From: Corynebacterium sp. Marseille-P3884
Lineage (GTDB): Bacteria > Actinomycetota > Actinomycetes > Mycobacteriales > Mycobacteriaceae
DNA: 64,000 nucleotides
Assembly: GCF_017942225.1 (NCBI RefSeq)
Contig: NZ_JAGKSD010000002.1
Location: 124,001-188,000, forward strand
Reading direction: 5' to 3'
The number at the start of each line of letters is the position of its first letter. Position 1 is the first letter of the stretch. Below the pieces are notes generated by a model, which made no database searches, was not told where the DNA came from, and worked only from the letters and a program-made list of their open reading frames with translations. Positions 36,514 through 44,988 of the stretch are shown one piece after another. The position numbers and the translations under genes are program-made.

Positions 36514-37572
36514 TTACTTGACTGCGTTCTGGAAGAACTCGACGGAACGCTCGCGGTCGTTCGACAGAGTCTCATCGTCGACGGTCATGAGCTCGATCTC
36601 CTCGAGCTTCGGTGCGTCGCCCGGGGTGCCCACGGAGTCGACGACCGGCAGGTAGTTCTGCTCGACAGCGATCTTCTGCGCTTCTTCCGACAGGATGAAA
36701 TTGATGTAGCGCTGGGCTGCTTCCTTCTTCTCAGAATCCTTGAACACGGCGATCGGCTCGGTGATGTACGGGGAGCCCTCGGTGGCGTAGACCTCCTTGA
36801 TCGGAGAGCCCTTGGCCGCCAGGTCACGCACCAGGTAGTCCACGACGACACCGACCGGGTGGCCGCCGCCGGCGATCTCCTGCGAGGTCGGGCCGTTGGA
36901 AGCCGCGATCATCGGCTTATTCTTGCCCAGGTCTTCCACCCAGGTCTCACCGAGTTTCTCGTTGTTCATCCACACCGTCGCGTTGAATGCCGCGGCGCCG
37001 GAGACAGCCGGGTCCGGCATGACGATCTTGTCCATGAATTTCTCGTCCGTCAGGTCCGCCCAGGAGGCCGGAGCATCAGCCTGGTCGATGACGTCGGTGT
37101 TGTACGCGATGACCGTCGGGATGAGGCGGGTGCCCACATAAAAGCCGTCAGCGTCGACGACCTCCTCGAGCACGCCGTCCGTCTTCACATCGTCGAATTT
37201 GGCCAGCAGGTCCTCGGACTTGAAGCCTTCGAAGGTCGGTGCGTCAGCGGCCCAGATGATGTCGCCCTCGACCTTACCGGAGGACTTCTCCGCGTCGATA
37301 CGCGCCTTCAGATCGCCAGTGCCCGCGCGGTAGACCTCGACCTCGACATCCGGGTTCGCCTTCGTGAACGCCTGGTTGATCTCATCGACCTTCTCCTCCG
37401 GCTCGGAGGTGTAGACGGTGATGACGGTCTTCTCGCCGGACTTCTCTGCGGTGCTATCGCCGTTGCCGCCTGCGGCAGCATCATCGGTGCTCGGCTCGGA
37501 GCAGCCGGCCAGAGCGATTGCTGCGGCGCCGCACACGGCGATCAGGGACAAGGGCTTACGGGAAATGCGCAT
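36514..37572 (-). CDS. Iron-type ABC transporter, substrate-binding lipoprotein (FbpA-like)
   Basis: 352 residues. Lipobox IALAGC (Cys at about 24) follows a basic n-region; a Gly/Asn/Ser linker follows. The mature part is a periplasmic-binding-type fold of the FbpA/AfuA group: TVITVYTSEPEEKVDEINQAFTKANPDVEVEVYRAG, KVEGDIIWAADAPTFEGFK, IPTVIAYNTDV, VGVVVDYLVRDLAAKGSPIKEVYATEGSP. No DtxR-like operator (TTAGGTTAGCC...) is seen upstream, so iron control is not evident in sequence. Operon order binding protein, permease, ATPase. Confidence 0.88.
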   Translation of the reverse strand: MRISRKPLSLIAVCGAAAIALAGCSEPSTDDAAAGGNGDSTAEKSGEKTVITVYTSEPEEKVDEINQAFTKANPDVEVEVYRAGTGDLKARIDAEKSSGKVEGDIIWAADAPTFEGFKSEDLLAKFDDVKTDGVLEEVVDADGFYVGTRLIPTVIAYNTDVIDQADAPASWADLTDEKFMDKIVMPDPAVSGAAAFNATVWMNNEKLGETWVEDLGKNKPMIAASNGPTSQEIAGGGHPVGVVVDYLVRDLAAKGSPIKEVYATEGSPYITEPIAVFKDSEKKEAAQRYINFILSEEAQKIAVEQNYLPVVDSVGTPGDAPKLEEIELMTVDDETLSNDRERSVEFFQNAVK

Positions 37573-37659
37573 GACAGTGTCGTCCTCTCAGATAGTTCTC
37601 AGACGGCGCTCACCGTAGCACCGACCGCCCCACCCTGCTCGCCAAGTGACGCAGGTCTC

Positions 37660-38223
37660 TTACATACCGCTGTCACGCATCTTCTGCCTGCGCATGTCCA
37701 GTGCGATAGCGATGCCGATAACGGCAGCATGGACATTCTCGTCGAGCCCCGGTTCAAAGGCGACGCGGTATGTCGTCTTGCCCATCAGCGCCCTGCCCAT
37801 GCCGGAGAATTCCGCGTCAACGCGAGCGATCGTGCGCCCCTGGGACGTCAGCGCGTAGTTGAGTTGGAAGACCTCTCCTTTGATTTCCACCTGCGGGTAG
37901 CCCACGATATCCACATCGTATTTCGCGCCGATCCAGGCGAAGCGCTTGGTGATGTGCGCGAGTACAGCGTCGCCTCCGGTCTGGGGGTCGACGCGGTGCA
38001 CGGTGTACTGGTCGCGAATGAAATTCACCGGATCCTCGATCGCCAGCACCGGTGCACCTGCCGCATCGAATACTTCGACCCCGCGGGACGCTTTGAAGAA
38101 ATCACTGAGTTTCAGAGTCTGCCGCGCGAGGCCGAGTTGTGTGCCCCGTGGGTCGCTGATGGTGAATTCGTCGCGGCCGATCGCCTTGGACTGGGAGATA
38201 ACGAGTTCGTTCGTGTGCAGCAT
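37660..38223 (-). CDS. LURP-one-related / scramblase-like protein
   Basis: 187 residues with the Tubby/LURP-one beta-barrel pattern: short beta strands such as RDEFTISDPRGTQLGLARQ, DAAGAPVLAIEDPVNFIRDQYTVHR and KYDVDIVGYPQVEIKGEVFQLNYALTSQGRTIARVDAEF, ending in a central hydrophobic helix (VHAAVIGIAIALDM). The bacterial role is unknown; some relatives bind lipids. ATG 38223 follows TATGCT by 8 nt (leaderless). It is isolated between the importer operon and tRNA genes. Confidence 0.75.
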   Translation of the reverse strand: MLHTNELVISQSKAIGRDEFTISDPRGTQLGLARQTLKLSDFFKASRGVEVFDAAGAPVLAIEDPVNFIRDQYTVHRVDPQTGGDAVLAHITKRFAWIGAKYDVDIVGYPQVEIKGEVFQLNYALTSQGRTIARVDAEFSGMGRALMGKTTYRVAFEPGLDENVHAAVIGIAIALDMRRQKMRDSGM

Positions 38224-38296
38224 GGCGGCCAGCATAACGAAAACCTCCGGCCCGCTTCTGCTTTGAAGCTGACCGGAGGTCTCGTTTTGTATTTTG

Positions 38297-38369
38297 TACC
38301 CCGTACGGGATTTGAACCCGTGTTACCGCCGTGAGAGGGCGACGTCCTAGGCCGCTAGACGAACGGGGC
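38297..38369 (-). tRNA. tRNA-Glu (anticodon CTC), copy 2
   Basis: 73 nt, identical to the tRNA-Glu at 33626-33698, including the flanking GTAC. It lies 53 bp after tRNA-Gln and is probably co-transcribed with it, since no separate promoter is evident. Confidence 0.95.
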
Positions 38370-38422
38370 AAAGGACTTTATGTCCAGCAATTCAATAAAG
38401 TTTCATCTCTACTGAACTGCAG

Positions 38423-38494
38423 CTGGCCTACCAGGACTCGAACCTAGAATGACGGTACCAGAAACCGTAGTGTTGCCAATTACACCATAGGCCA
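38423..38494 (-). tRNA. tRNA-Gln (anticodon CTG)
   Basis: 72 nt on the minus strand: acceptor TGGCCTA/TAGGCCA, D-loop AATTGGCA, anticodon loop TTCTGGT (CTG, reads CAG), T-arm CTAGGTTCGAGTCCTGG. Discriminator G, no CCA encoded. Confidence 0.95.
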
Positions 38495-38546
38495 TCGTTT
38501 CTCAGCGCTTCCTGCGTTGTGCGGGTTGCTCTGAACAACGACGATT

Positions 38547-38576
38547 ACTATAACCACACCGGCGATACGGGACCAA
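38547..38576 (-). promoter_or_regulatory. Promoter of the tRNA-Gln/tRNA-Glu unit
   Basis: On the minus strand, TTGGTC and TATAGT are 18 bp apart, 52 nt upstream of tRNA-Gln. The TTGGT -35 resembles that of the other tRNA-Glu copy. Confidence 0.6.
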
Positions 38577-38610
38577 ATCAGCTGGTCAACAGCAGTGAAA
38601 AGGCCACCAG

Positions 38611-38630
38611 TAATCACACCGGTGTGATTA
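38611..38630. promoter_or_regulatory. 20-bp perfect palindrome
   Basis: TAATCACACCGGTGTGATTA lies 20 bp after the gltX stop and 35 bp upstream of the tRNA-Gln -35 box. No U tract follows, so it is unlike a terminator. Half-sites (TCACAC/GTGTGA) are arranged opposite to the GlxR site TGTGA-N6-TCACA. It is probably a dimeric regulator site. Confidence 0.5.
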
Positions 38631-38649
38631 GCAATGCAGGCTGCGCGCC

Positions 38650-40143
38650 CTACTCGCCGGAGGCCGGCACAAAGGGAGTCTGCTCCCGCGCGGAACGCAG
38701 GCGAGCCAGGGTGGATTCGCGGCCGAGCAGCTCTATCGACTCGAACAGCGGCGGCGAAACAGCTGCACCGGACACAGCCACGCGCAGTGCACCGTAGGCC
38801 TTGCGGGGCTTGAGGCCGAGATCGTCGATAAGCGCGCCGCTGAGCGCGTTCTCGATATTCTCCGTCGTCCAATCGCTGATGCCCTCGAGTGCGGCGATAC
38901 CGGCGTCGAGCGGTTCGACGGCATCTTCCTTGAGGTTCTTCTTTGCCGACTTCTCGTCGAGCGTGAGCTCCGCATCCGGGATGACCAAGAACTTCAGCAA
39001 GTCATAAGCGTCCCCGAGCATCTTGATGCGGGTCTGCACGAGATCGGCTGCGACGGCGAATTTATCCTCCGGGTAATCCGCTGGGAAGTCCGTGTACTCA
39101 CTCAAGTACTCGCGCAGGCGGTTCTTGAAGTCCTCCGGCTCGAGCATGCGGATGTGGTCGGCGTTGATGGCCTCGAGCTTCTTCTGATCGAAGCGCGCCG
39201 GATTGGCCAGCACATCGTTGATGTCGAAGGCATTGACGAACTCCTCCACAGTGAAGATGTCCTGATCCGCCGACAGCGACCACCCGAGAAGGGCGAGGTA
39301 GTTGATCATGCCCTCGGGAATGATGCCGTTGTCGCGGTGATTGAACAGGTTCGATTCCGGGTCACGCTTGGACAGCTTCTTGTTGCCCTGCCCCATCACG
39401 AATGGCATGTGACCGAATTCGGGCGTGAAGTCAGTGACCCCGATGCGCTGCAGGGCCTCGTAGAGCGCCAGCTGACGCGGGGTGGACGAGAGCAAGTCCT
39501 CGCCGCGCAGCACGTGCGTGATGCCCATGAGCGCGTCATCGACGGGATTGACCAGGGTGTACAGCGGTGCACCATTGGAGCGCGCCACGACATAATCCGG
39601 CTGGGTGGATGCCTTGAATTCCACGTCGCCGCGAACCAGGTCGTGCCACTTCCAGTCTTTCTCCGGCATGCGCAGGCGCCAGACCGGCTCGCGGCCCTCC
39701 GCCTTGAACGCCGCGACCTGCTCGTCAGTGAGATCGCGGTCGAAATTGTCGTAGCCGAGCTGCGGGTCGCGGCCGGCGGCGATGTGCCGCTCCTTGACCT
39801 CGTCGGCCGTGGAGTACGCCGGGTAGACCTCGCCAGCCTCGATCAGCTTGTCCAGGATCTCCTTGTAGATGTCCATGCGCTGGGACTGGCGGTACGGCTC
39901 ATGCGGTCCCCCCTTGACCACACCTTCGTCCCATTCCATGCCGAGCCACGTCAGCGAATCGATGATCGCCTGGTAGGACTCCTCGGAATCACGGGCGGCA
40001 TCCGTGTCCTCGATACGGAACACCAGGGTGCCGCCGGTGTGTCTAGCTTGCGCCCAATTGAAAAGCGCCGTCCGGACCATCCCCACGTGGGGCGTTCCGG
40101 TCGGCGAAGGGCAAAAACGTACTCGTACAGGTGCGTCAGTCAT
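38650..40143 (-). CDS. gltX: Glutamyl-tRNA synthetase
   Basis: 497 residues, class I synthetase charging tRNA-Glu (and often tRNA-Gln in actinobacteria that use GatCAB). HIGH-type motif in [42 protein letters not shown], and KMSKS-type motif [15 protein letters not shown]. Its C-terminal anticodon-binding domain is helical. ATG 40143 has TACAGT 7 nt upstream (leaderless). It sits next to tRNA-Gln and tRNA-Glu, its probable substrates. Confidence 0.97.
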   Translation of the reverse strand: MTDAPVRVRFCPSPTGTPHVGMVRTALFNWAQARHTGGTLVFRIEDTDAARDSEESYQAIIDSLTWLGMEWDEGVVKGGPHEPYRQSQRMDIYKEILDKLIEAGEVYPAYSTADEVKERHIAAGRDPQLGYDNFDRDLTDEQVAAFKAEGREPVWRLRMPEKDWKWHDLVRGDVEFKASTQPDYVVARSNGAPLYTLVNPVDDALMGITHVLRGEDLLSSTPRQLALYEALQRIGVTDFTPEFGHMPFVMGQGNKKLSKRDPESNLFNHRDNGIIPEGMINYLALLGWSLSADQDIFTVEEFVNAFDINDVLANPARFDQKKLEAINADHIRMLEPEDFKNRLREYLSEYTDFPADYPEDKFAVAADLVQTRIKMLGDAYDLLKFLVIPDAELTLDEKSAKKNLKEDAVEPLDAGIAALEGISDWTTENIENALSGALIDDLGLKPRKAYGALRVAVSGAAVSPPLFESIELLGRESTLARLRSAREQTPFVPASGE

Positions 40144-40189
40144 GCACCCAACTGTAGCGCGCTAGAGGTCGGCTGATTTCGTGGGCAGT

Positions 40190-40303
40190 TTATTTGCTCA
40201 CGCGGGACAGCACTGCCCACATATCGTTCGCGGTGGACGGGTTGTACCACCAGAAGTGGTTCGACCCGTGAACCTTGATGGCCTGCACCAGCTTCTTCTC
40301 ACC
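40190..40303 (-). pseudogene. C-terminal gene relic, possibly of a mycolyltransferase
   Basis: The minus-strand frame ends VHGSNHFWWYNPSTANDMW plus seven residues and TAA at 40190. The NHFWWYN...MWAVLSR pattern resembles the catalytic-His segment near the end of antigen-85 type corynomycolyltransferases (HSWxYWxxxL). Nothing else of such a gene remains in the 210-bp space between gltX and the isochorismate synthase gene. The family assignment is tentative. Confidence 0.35.
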
Positions 40304-40353
40304 CGACCCCCTCCCCTGAACCGATCTCCGACCCCGCACTAGAATCGGCACAC

Positions 40354-41469
40354 ATGTCATCCCCCAGACCCGACTCCGCGCCTGATTTTCTCCTGTCCCG
40401 CGCGGACGGTTCTGTGCGCACACAAGGCTCAAAGATGAGCTTTATCGACGCCTGGGACGCCATTGCTGCCCTCGACCGCGGCGACGTCCCCATTGTCGTC
40501 GGCGCACTCCCCTTCGACCGCGATGCCCCCGCCGCGCTGACCGTTCCCCAGCGCATCATTCGCGAACCCGGACCCCTTGAGCCCCACGCTTACTACCGAA
40601 CCGGCGACGGCGCCCGGCTTTCCGCCCGACTCACGGGTTATGACCCGGAACCGCATGAGCATCTCCGCCGCGTGGAAGCTGCCGTGGCCACGATCAATGA
40701 CTCGTTATTGGACAAGGTCGTGCTCGCTCGCGCCGTGGACATCGGTTTCGACGAACCGGTCGACCCCCGGACGGTCGCCGCGCGCCTGATCGACCTCTCC
40801 CGGACCCGCGACGGTTTCATCGCCGACCTCACGCCCGCTGGAAAACACGGTCACATGATCGTCGGCTCCTCCCCAGAGCTGTTGATCAAACGCAAGGGAC
40901 TCACGATCTCCTCATATCCCCTCGCCGGATCCGCCGCGCGTATTTTCGACGATCCCGCCGCCGACGAAGCCGCCGGTAAAGCGCTGGCCAATTCCACCAA
41001 GGATTTGGACGAGCACGCGTACGTCGTCGAGCACATCCGCGACATCCTCGCCCCGCTTTGCGACGAACTCTCCATCCCCTCCCGCCCTGTACTGACCAAG
41101 ACGAATGAGATGTGGCACTTGGCCACCCCGATTGCCGGCACACTGCGCGATCCCGCCCCGAATGCGCTGGATTTGGCCGCCCGGCTCTACCCCACCCCGG
41201 CTGTCTGTGGCTCCCCACAACACGCTGCAGAGGCGTTGATCACCACTGCCGAATCAGACCGGTCCTTCTACGCCGGGACCGTCGGTTGGTGCGATCGAAG
41301 CGGCGATGGCGAATTCATGGTCACTATCCGCTGTGCCGAAGTCAATGGCGACGGCACCGCTGCCCGCGCATGGGCAGGCGGCGGACTCGTCGCTGCCTCC
41401 GAGCCGGAGGCTGAGCTCGCTGAAACCACCGCGAAGCTGCGCACGATCCAGCGCGCGCTCGGCCTTTAA
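40354..41469 (+). CDS. Isochorismate synthase
   Basis: 371 residues of the MenF/EntC/DhbC chorismate-binding family, converting chorismate to isochorismate for menaquinone (or a catecholate siderophore). Conserved blocks: LDKVVLARAVDIGF, GHMIVGSSPELLIKRKGLTISSYPLAGSAAR, HAYVVEHIRDILAPL, LYPTPAVCGSPQHAAEALI and FYAGTVGWCDRSGDGEFMVTIRCAEV. ATG 40354 follows TAGAAT by 8 nt (leaderless). No other men or siderophore genes are adjacent, so menaquinone synthesis is the default assumption. Confidence 0.9.
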   Translation: MSSPRPDSAPDFLLSRADGSVRTQGSKMSFIDAWDAIAALDRGDVPIVVGALPFDRDAPAALTVPQRIIREPGPLEPHAYYRTGDGARLSARLTGYDPEPHEHLRRVEAAVATINDSLLDKVVLARAVDIGFDEPVDPRTVAARLIDLSRTRDGFIADLTPAGKHGHMIVGSSPELLIKRKGLTISSYPLAGSAARIFDDPAADEAAGKALANSTKDLDEHAYVVEHIRDILAPLCDELSIPSRPVLTKTNEMWHLATPIAGTLRDPAPNALDLAARLYPTPAVCGSPQHAAEALITTAESDRSFYAGTVGWCDRSGDGEFMVTIRCAEVNGDGTAARAWAGGGLVAASEPEAELAETTAKLRTIQRALGL

Positions 41470-41476
41470 CCAGCGC

Positions 41477-42268
41477 TTAGGCGCGCTCCACCGGGTTGCG
41501 GAGTGTGCCGATGCCCTCGATCTCGACCTCGATCGTGTCCCCCGGCACCATTTCCGCGGTGCCCGCCGGCGAACCCGTGCAAATCACATCGCCCGGCAGC
41601 AGCGTGTACGCCGACGTAATGAACTCGATGATCTTGCCCAACTTCCAGATCATCTGGTTCGAATTCGAATCCTGCTTCGTCTCCGTGGCGCCGTCGTGCG
41701 TCAGGTGTGCCTTGATCGGCAGGTTGTCGAAGTCAAATTTATCCAGGTCAGTCTCGATCCACGGACCCAGCGGGCAGAACGTGTCAATGCCCTTTGCACG
41801 GGCCCACTGACCGTCGGTGAACTGCAGATCGCGGGAGGAGACATCATTGACAATGGTCACGCCCCGCACGACTGACTTCCAGTCTTCTGCCTTGACGTTC
41901 TTGCACGGCCGGCCGATGACGAGAGCGAGCTCGCCCTCGAATTCGACGCGGGTGGCAAACTCCGGGATCTTGATGGCCGCATCCGGCCCGATCACTGCTG
42001 TCGGGGGCTTGAGAAACAGAGTCGGCGGCAGGTGCTCCGAGGACTGCTTGAACACCTCGGCCACGTGGTCGGCGTAGTTACGGCCGATTGCCACTACCTT
42101 GCTGGGAAGCATCGGGGCGAGCAGACGCACGTCCTCGAGCGCCCATTCCTTGCCCGTGTACTCCGGCTCCGTGAACGGAGTCGCCTTGATTTGCTTCGCA
42201 GTCGTCGCGTCATCGTCGATGACCGCGAAGGTCATTCCCTCAGGTGTGGCAATTCGTCCATAACGCAT
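41477..42268 (-). CDS. Fumarylacetoacetate-hydrolase-family protein, oxaloacetate decarboxylase type
   Basis: 263 residues. The FAH fold metal ligands are in EFATRVEFEGELALVIGRPCKNV (E...E), then DVSSRDLQFTDGQWARAKG and the C-terminal LLPGDVICTGSPAGTAEMVPGDTIEVEIEGIGTLRNPV. The sequence and its place near gltX correspond to Cg1458 (Odx) of C. glutamicum, a soluble oxaloacetate decarboxylase of this family. Acylpyruvate hydrolase activity is also possible. ATG 42268 has TATGCT 7 nt upstream. It converges on the isochorismate synthase gene with 7 bp between. Confidence 0.87.
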   Translation of the reverse strand: MRYGRIATPEGMTFAVIDDDATTAKQIKATPFTEPEYTGKEWALEDVRLLAPMLPSKVVAIGRNYADHVAEVFKQSSEHLPPTLFLKPPTAVIGPDAAIKIPEFATRVEFEGELALVIGRPCKNVKAEDWKSVVRGVTIVNDVSSRDLQFTDGQWARAKGIDTFCPLGPWIETDLDKFDFDNLPIKAHLTHDGATETKQDSNSNQMIWKLGKIIEFITSAYTLLPGDVICTGSPAGTAEMVPGDTIEVEIEGIGTLRNPVERA

Positions 42269-42328
42269 GCCAATGAGCATACGCCACCGTGGACTCTCAC
42301 CGCTTAGGGATAGCCTTTCAATTCTGAA

Positions 42329-43876
42329 TTATTGATAGCTGACAAACCACGGGCGCGGATTGACCGTGTTGTACGTCTGATCCGGCGTGAACATCGGTAT
42401 GTCCTCATCGATGAAGTTCTTCCATGCCATGAAGAACTGCGGCTGCAGATCCTCGCGCATCACATTCCACGTATCGAATTTCTGCCCCGGCGAGCCATGT
42501 CCGTCTGCGTGCAGGATGAACGACAACTCCGGCGCAGACGTATTGATATTCTCACGGTCCGGCAGCATCGCCACCTGGAACTGGTGCACGATCAATGCCT
42601 TCTGAGGCAGGCCGTTCTCACGAGTGAGGTTCGCCAGCCATTCCGTGGCCTCATTGATCTCTGCAGCGGATGCGGAACCGACCTGCGCCGCCGGCTGCTG
42701 CCCCGGCTGGAGTTTCCACTCAGCGTCGAGCGCCAAGCCCACATTCGGGCGCTTGAGCAGCTCCTCGTAGCGAACTGCCTGCTCCTTGAAGGTCGTCAGA
42801 CCCGGCTGCAGGTCGATGACTGCATAGCCGCCCGCCTCAGTAATCGCGTCGATATACGGGATCAGTTCTTCCGGATCCGATTCGTTGGTGAAGTTTCCGT
42901 CATCGCCCGGCGCCGAGGACGCGACAGTGGCAATGACCTCGAAGGCGGGGATGATCTTCTCGTCGGTGAGCTCCTGGTACTGGCGTGCCCATTCCTTCAC
43001 CACGCCCACAGCTTCGGCCGGCGGCTTCTCGCCCATCTGGCCCAGCGCCGGACCGGACGGGTGACCATACGTGGCGATCATGCGGCGCCCCGGGAACACG
43101 AGTCCACCGCCGCCCGGCAACTCGCCGTTCTTGGCCAATTCGATCGTGCTCCGGAACCGCTCACTGCTGCCGAATTGGCGGCCGAGCGCGAGCGCCTTCT
43201 TGCCGTTGACCTGATCCATCGATTCTTTGGTCACGCGCGGATCCGCGTAGGACAGCACCGTGACCGGAAGCTTGTTTGCCGCTGTCGCCGCTGCAGCGAA
43301 CGAGGTCAGCTCGGTGGCGAAGATCGGAACTTCACCCTCACCGCTCTTGTCGGCCTCACCTGCATGAGCGCGGGCATGGTCGACGATCGCCGTGATCTCG
43401 GCATCCTTGTCCGCCGTCACCGGCTGGGTGTCGGCGATAAGCTGAGTGTCTTCGCCATCTACTTCTTCGCCAGCCTTTTGCCCCACGTTGATCACGCGTG
43501 TGGCGCCGAGGCGCTCAATCTCCGCGTCGACCGCCGCGGTGGCCTCGGCGGAGCTGTAGCGGATGAGCATTGGCGCGCCGAGTTCGACAGCGATGGCTGC
43601 CGCCTTCAGCTGATTCTCCCGGTCAGGCTCTGCGACAACGACCGTGTCGGATTCGGGGAAGAATTTCTGGGACACCTCGGCTCCCGTACCATCCGGGTCG
43701 GCAATGACCGCGGACCCGTCCGACACCAAGGAAGCCGCGAAGCTGTCCTTCTCGGCGGTGGCAGAAGAGTCCTCCCCCTGTTTCCCGTCACCCCCGATGG
43801 CAGAACAGCCTGCAAGCAGCATCGTAGTGGCCGCCATTACTGCGGCGGTCGTGGTGAACCGGGAAGTCGAACGCAT
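42329..43876 (-). CDS. Lipoprotein with cell-wall-binding-repeat-like N-domain
   Basis: 515 residues. Signal and lipobox LLAGC (Cys at about 24). The N-domain (about 50-260) resembles the cell wall-binding repeat 2 fold, with VIADPDGTGAEVSQKFFPESDTVVVAE and AAAIAVELGAPMLIRYS. The C-domain (about 270-515) is distinct: LVFPGRRMIATYGHPSGPALGQMGE, KIIPAFEVIATVASSAPGDDGNF and LALDAEWKLQPGQ, which suggest a TIM-barrel-like fold, possibly glycan-related (inference). A paralogue of the N-domain is encoded at 46651-47586. It sits 10 bp downstream of leuB and is likely in its transcription unit. Confidence 0.8.
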   Translation of the reverse strand: MRSTSRFTTTAAVMAATTMLLAGCSAIGGDGKQGEDSSATAEKDSFAASLVSDGSAVIADPDGTGAEVSQKFFPESDTVVVAEPDRENQLKAAAIAVELGAPMLIRYSSAEATAAVDAEIERLGATRVINVGQKAGEEVDGEDTQLIADTQPVTADKDAEITAIVDHARAHAGEADKSGEGEVPIFATELTSFAAAATAANKLPVTVLSYADPRVTKESMDQVNGKKALALGRQFGSSERFRSTIELAKNGELPGGGGLVFPGRRMIATYGHPSGPALGQMGEKPPAEAVGVVKEWARQYQELTDEKIIPAFEVIATVASSAPGDDGNFTNESDPEELIPYIDAITEAGGYAVIDLQPGLTTFKEQAVRYEELLKRPNVGLALDAEWKLQPGQQPAAQVGSASAAEINEATEWLANLTRENGLPQKALIVHQFQVAMLPDRENINTSAPELSFILHADGHGSPGQKFDTWNVMREDLQPQFFMAWKNFIDEDIPMFTPDQTYNTVNPRPWFVSYQ

Positions 43877-43886
43877 AACGAAAACC

Positions 43887-44936
43887 CTACTTCAGGGATT
43901 CCGCGATACGGGTTCCGACCCTTTCCGTGAAGCTTCTAGTTTCCGTAGCATCATTGCCAGTTTCATCCGCAGCATCCTTCCGGCCCGAGACATCCGCGGC
44001 GACGGCGTTTTCGATGCGGACGGCAGATGCTTCGTCGTCAAGCCAGCGAAGCATCATGGCCACGGAGAGAATCATCGCGGTCGGGTCAGCCAGGCCCTTG
44101 CCGGCGATATCCGGTGCGGAACCGTGGACCGGCTCGAACATCGACGGATTGGTCCGGGACGCATCGATATTGCCGGAGCACGCCAGACCCACGCCGCCGG
44201 CGACCGCGCCGGCAAGGTCGGTGAGAATGTCGCCGAAGAGGTTGTCGGTGACGATCACGTCGTAGCGCGATGGGTCAGTGACCATGTAGATCGTGGCGGC
44301 GTCGATGTGGTTGTAGTCGACTTCGACCTCCGGGTACTCCTTCGACACCTCGTCGACGGTGTTCTGCCACAGTGCGCCCGCGTTGGTGAGCACGTTCGTC
44401 TTGTGCACGAGCGTGAGCTTCTTGCGGCGCGCCATCGCGGTCTCGAAACCGTGGCGGACGAGGCGCTCGACGCCGTATCGGGTGTTCTGCGAGACCTCGC
44501 ACGCGACCTCGGCCGGTGTGCACTGGCGCAGGGTTCCGCCGTTGCCGGCGTACAGGCCCTCGGTTCCCTCGCGGACGACAACGAAGTCGATCTCTCCCGG
44601 GTTCGCCAGCGGGCTTGTCGCCGTCGGGTACAGCTTCGACGGACGCAGGTTCACGTAATGGTCCAACTTGAAACGCAGCGGCAGCAGCAGACCGCGCTCC
44701 AACACACCAGCCGGGACGCGCTCCGGGTCGCCGATCGCGCCAAGCAAAATCGCGTCGTGCTCGCGCAAGCTGGCCAGGTCCTCATCAGTCAGCAGCTCGC
44801 CGTTGCGCAAGTACCGGCGCGCACCGAGGTCATACTCGGTAAGCTCCACGTCCCCGCGCACTGCGCGCAGAACCTTGAGCCCTTCTTCCATCACCTCGGG
44901 ACCGATGCCGTCCCCTGCAATAACCGCAATTTTCAA
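43887..44936 (-). CDS. leuB: 3-isopropylmalate dehydrogenase
   Basis: 349 residues. Oxidative decarboxylation of 3-isopropylmalate with NAD+, in leucine synthesis. Family motifs: [21 protein letters not shown], the substrate-binding [17 protein letters not shown] and [30 protein letters not shown], and [30 protein letters not shown]. The start codon is TTG at 44936 (AGGGAAG 8-9 nt upstream); there is no ATG or GTG that would keep the conserved N-terminus. The protein has an extra acidic/Thr tail of about 40 residues. Confidence 0.96.
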   Translation of the reverse strand: MKIAVIAGDGIGPEVMEEGLKVLRAVRGDVELTEYDLGARRYLRNGELLTDEDLASLREHDAILLGAIGDPERVPAGVLERGLLLPLRFKLDHYVNLRPSKLYPTATSPLANPGEIDFVVVREGTEGLYAGNGGTLRQCTPAEVACEVSQNTRYGVERLVRHGFETAMARRKKLTLVHKTNVLTNAGALWQNTVDEVSKEYPEVEVDYNHIDAATIYMVTDPSRYDVIVTDNLFGDILTDLAGAVAGGVGLACSGNIDASRTNPSMFEPVHGSAPDIAGKGLADPTAMILSVAMMLRWLDDEASAVRIENAVAADVSGRKDAADETGNDATETRSFTERVGTRIAESLK

Positions 44937-44988
44937 CGTCGAGCTTCCCTACTTTCCTTGCTTGTTATGCGCGAAACGTCGTATATGC

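Noticed and set aside
37573-37659. Possible riboswitch upstream of the iron-type importer (CTGAGA-like repeats)
   Set aside because: Two CTGAGA strings recall the TPP element but the second conserved block and pairing helices are missing.
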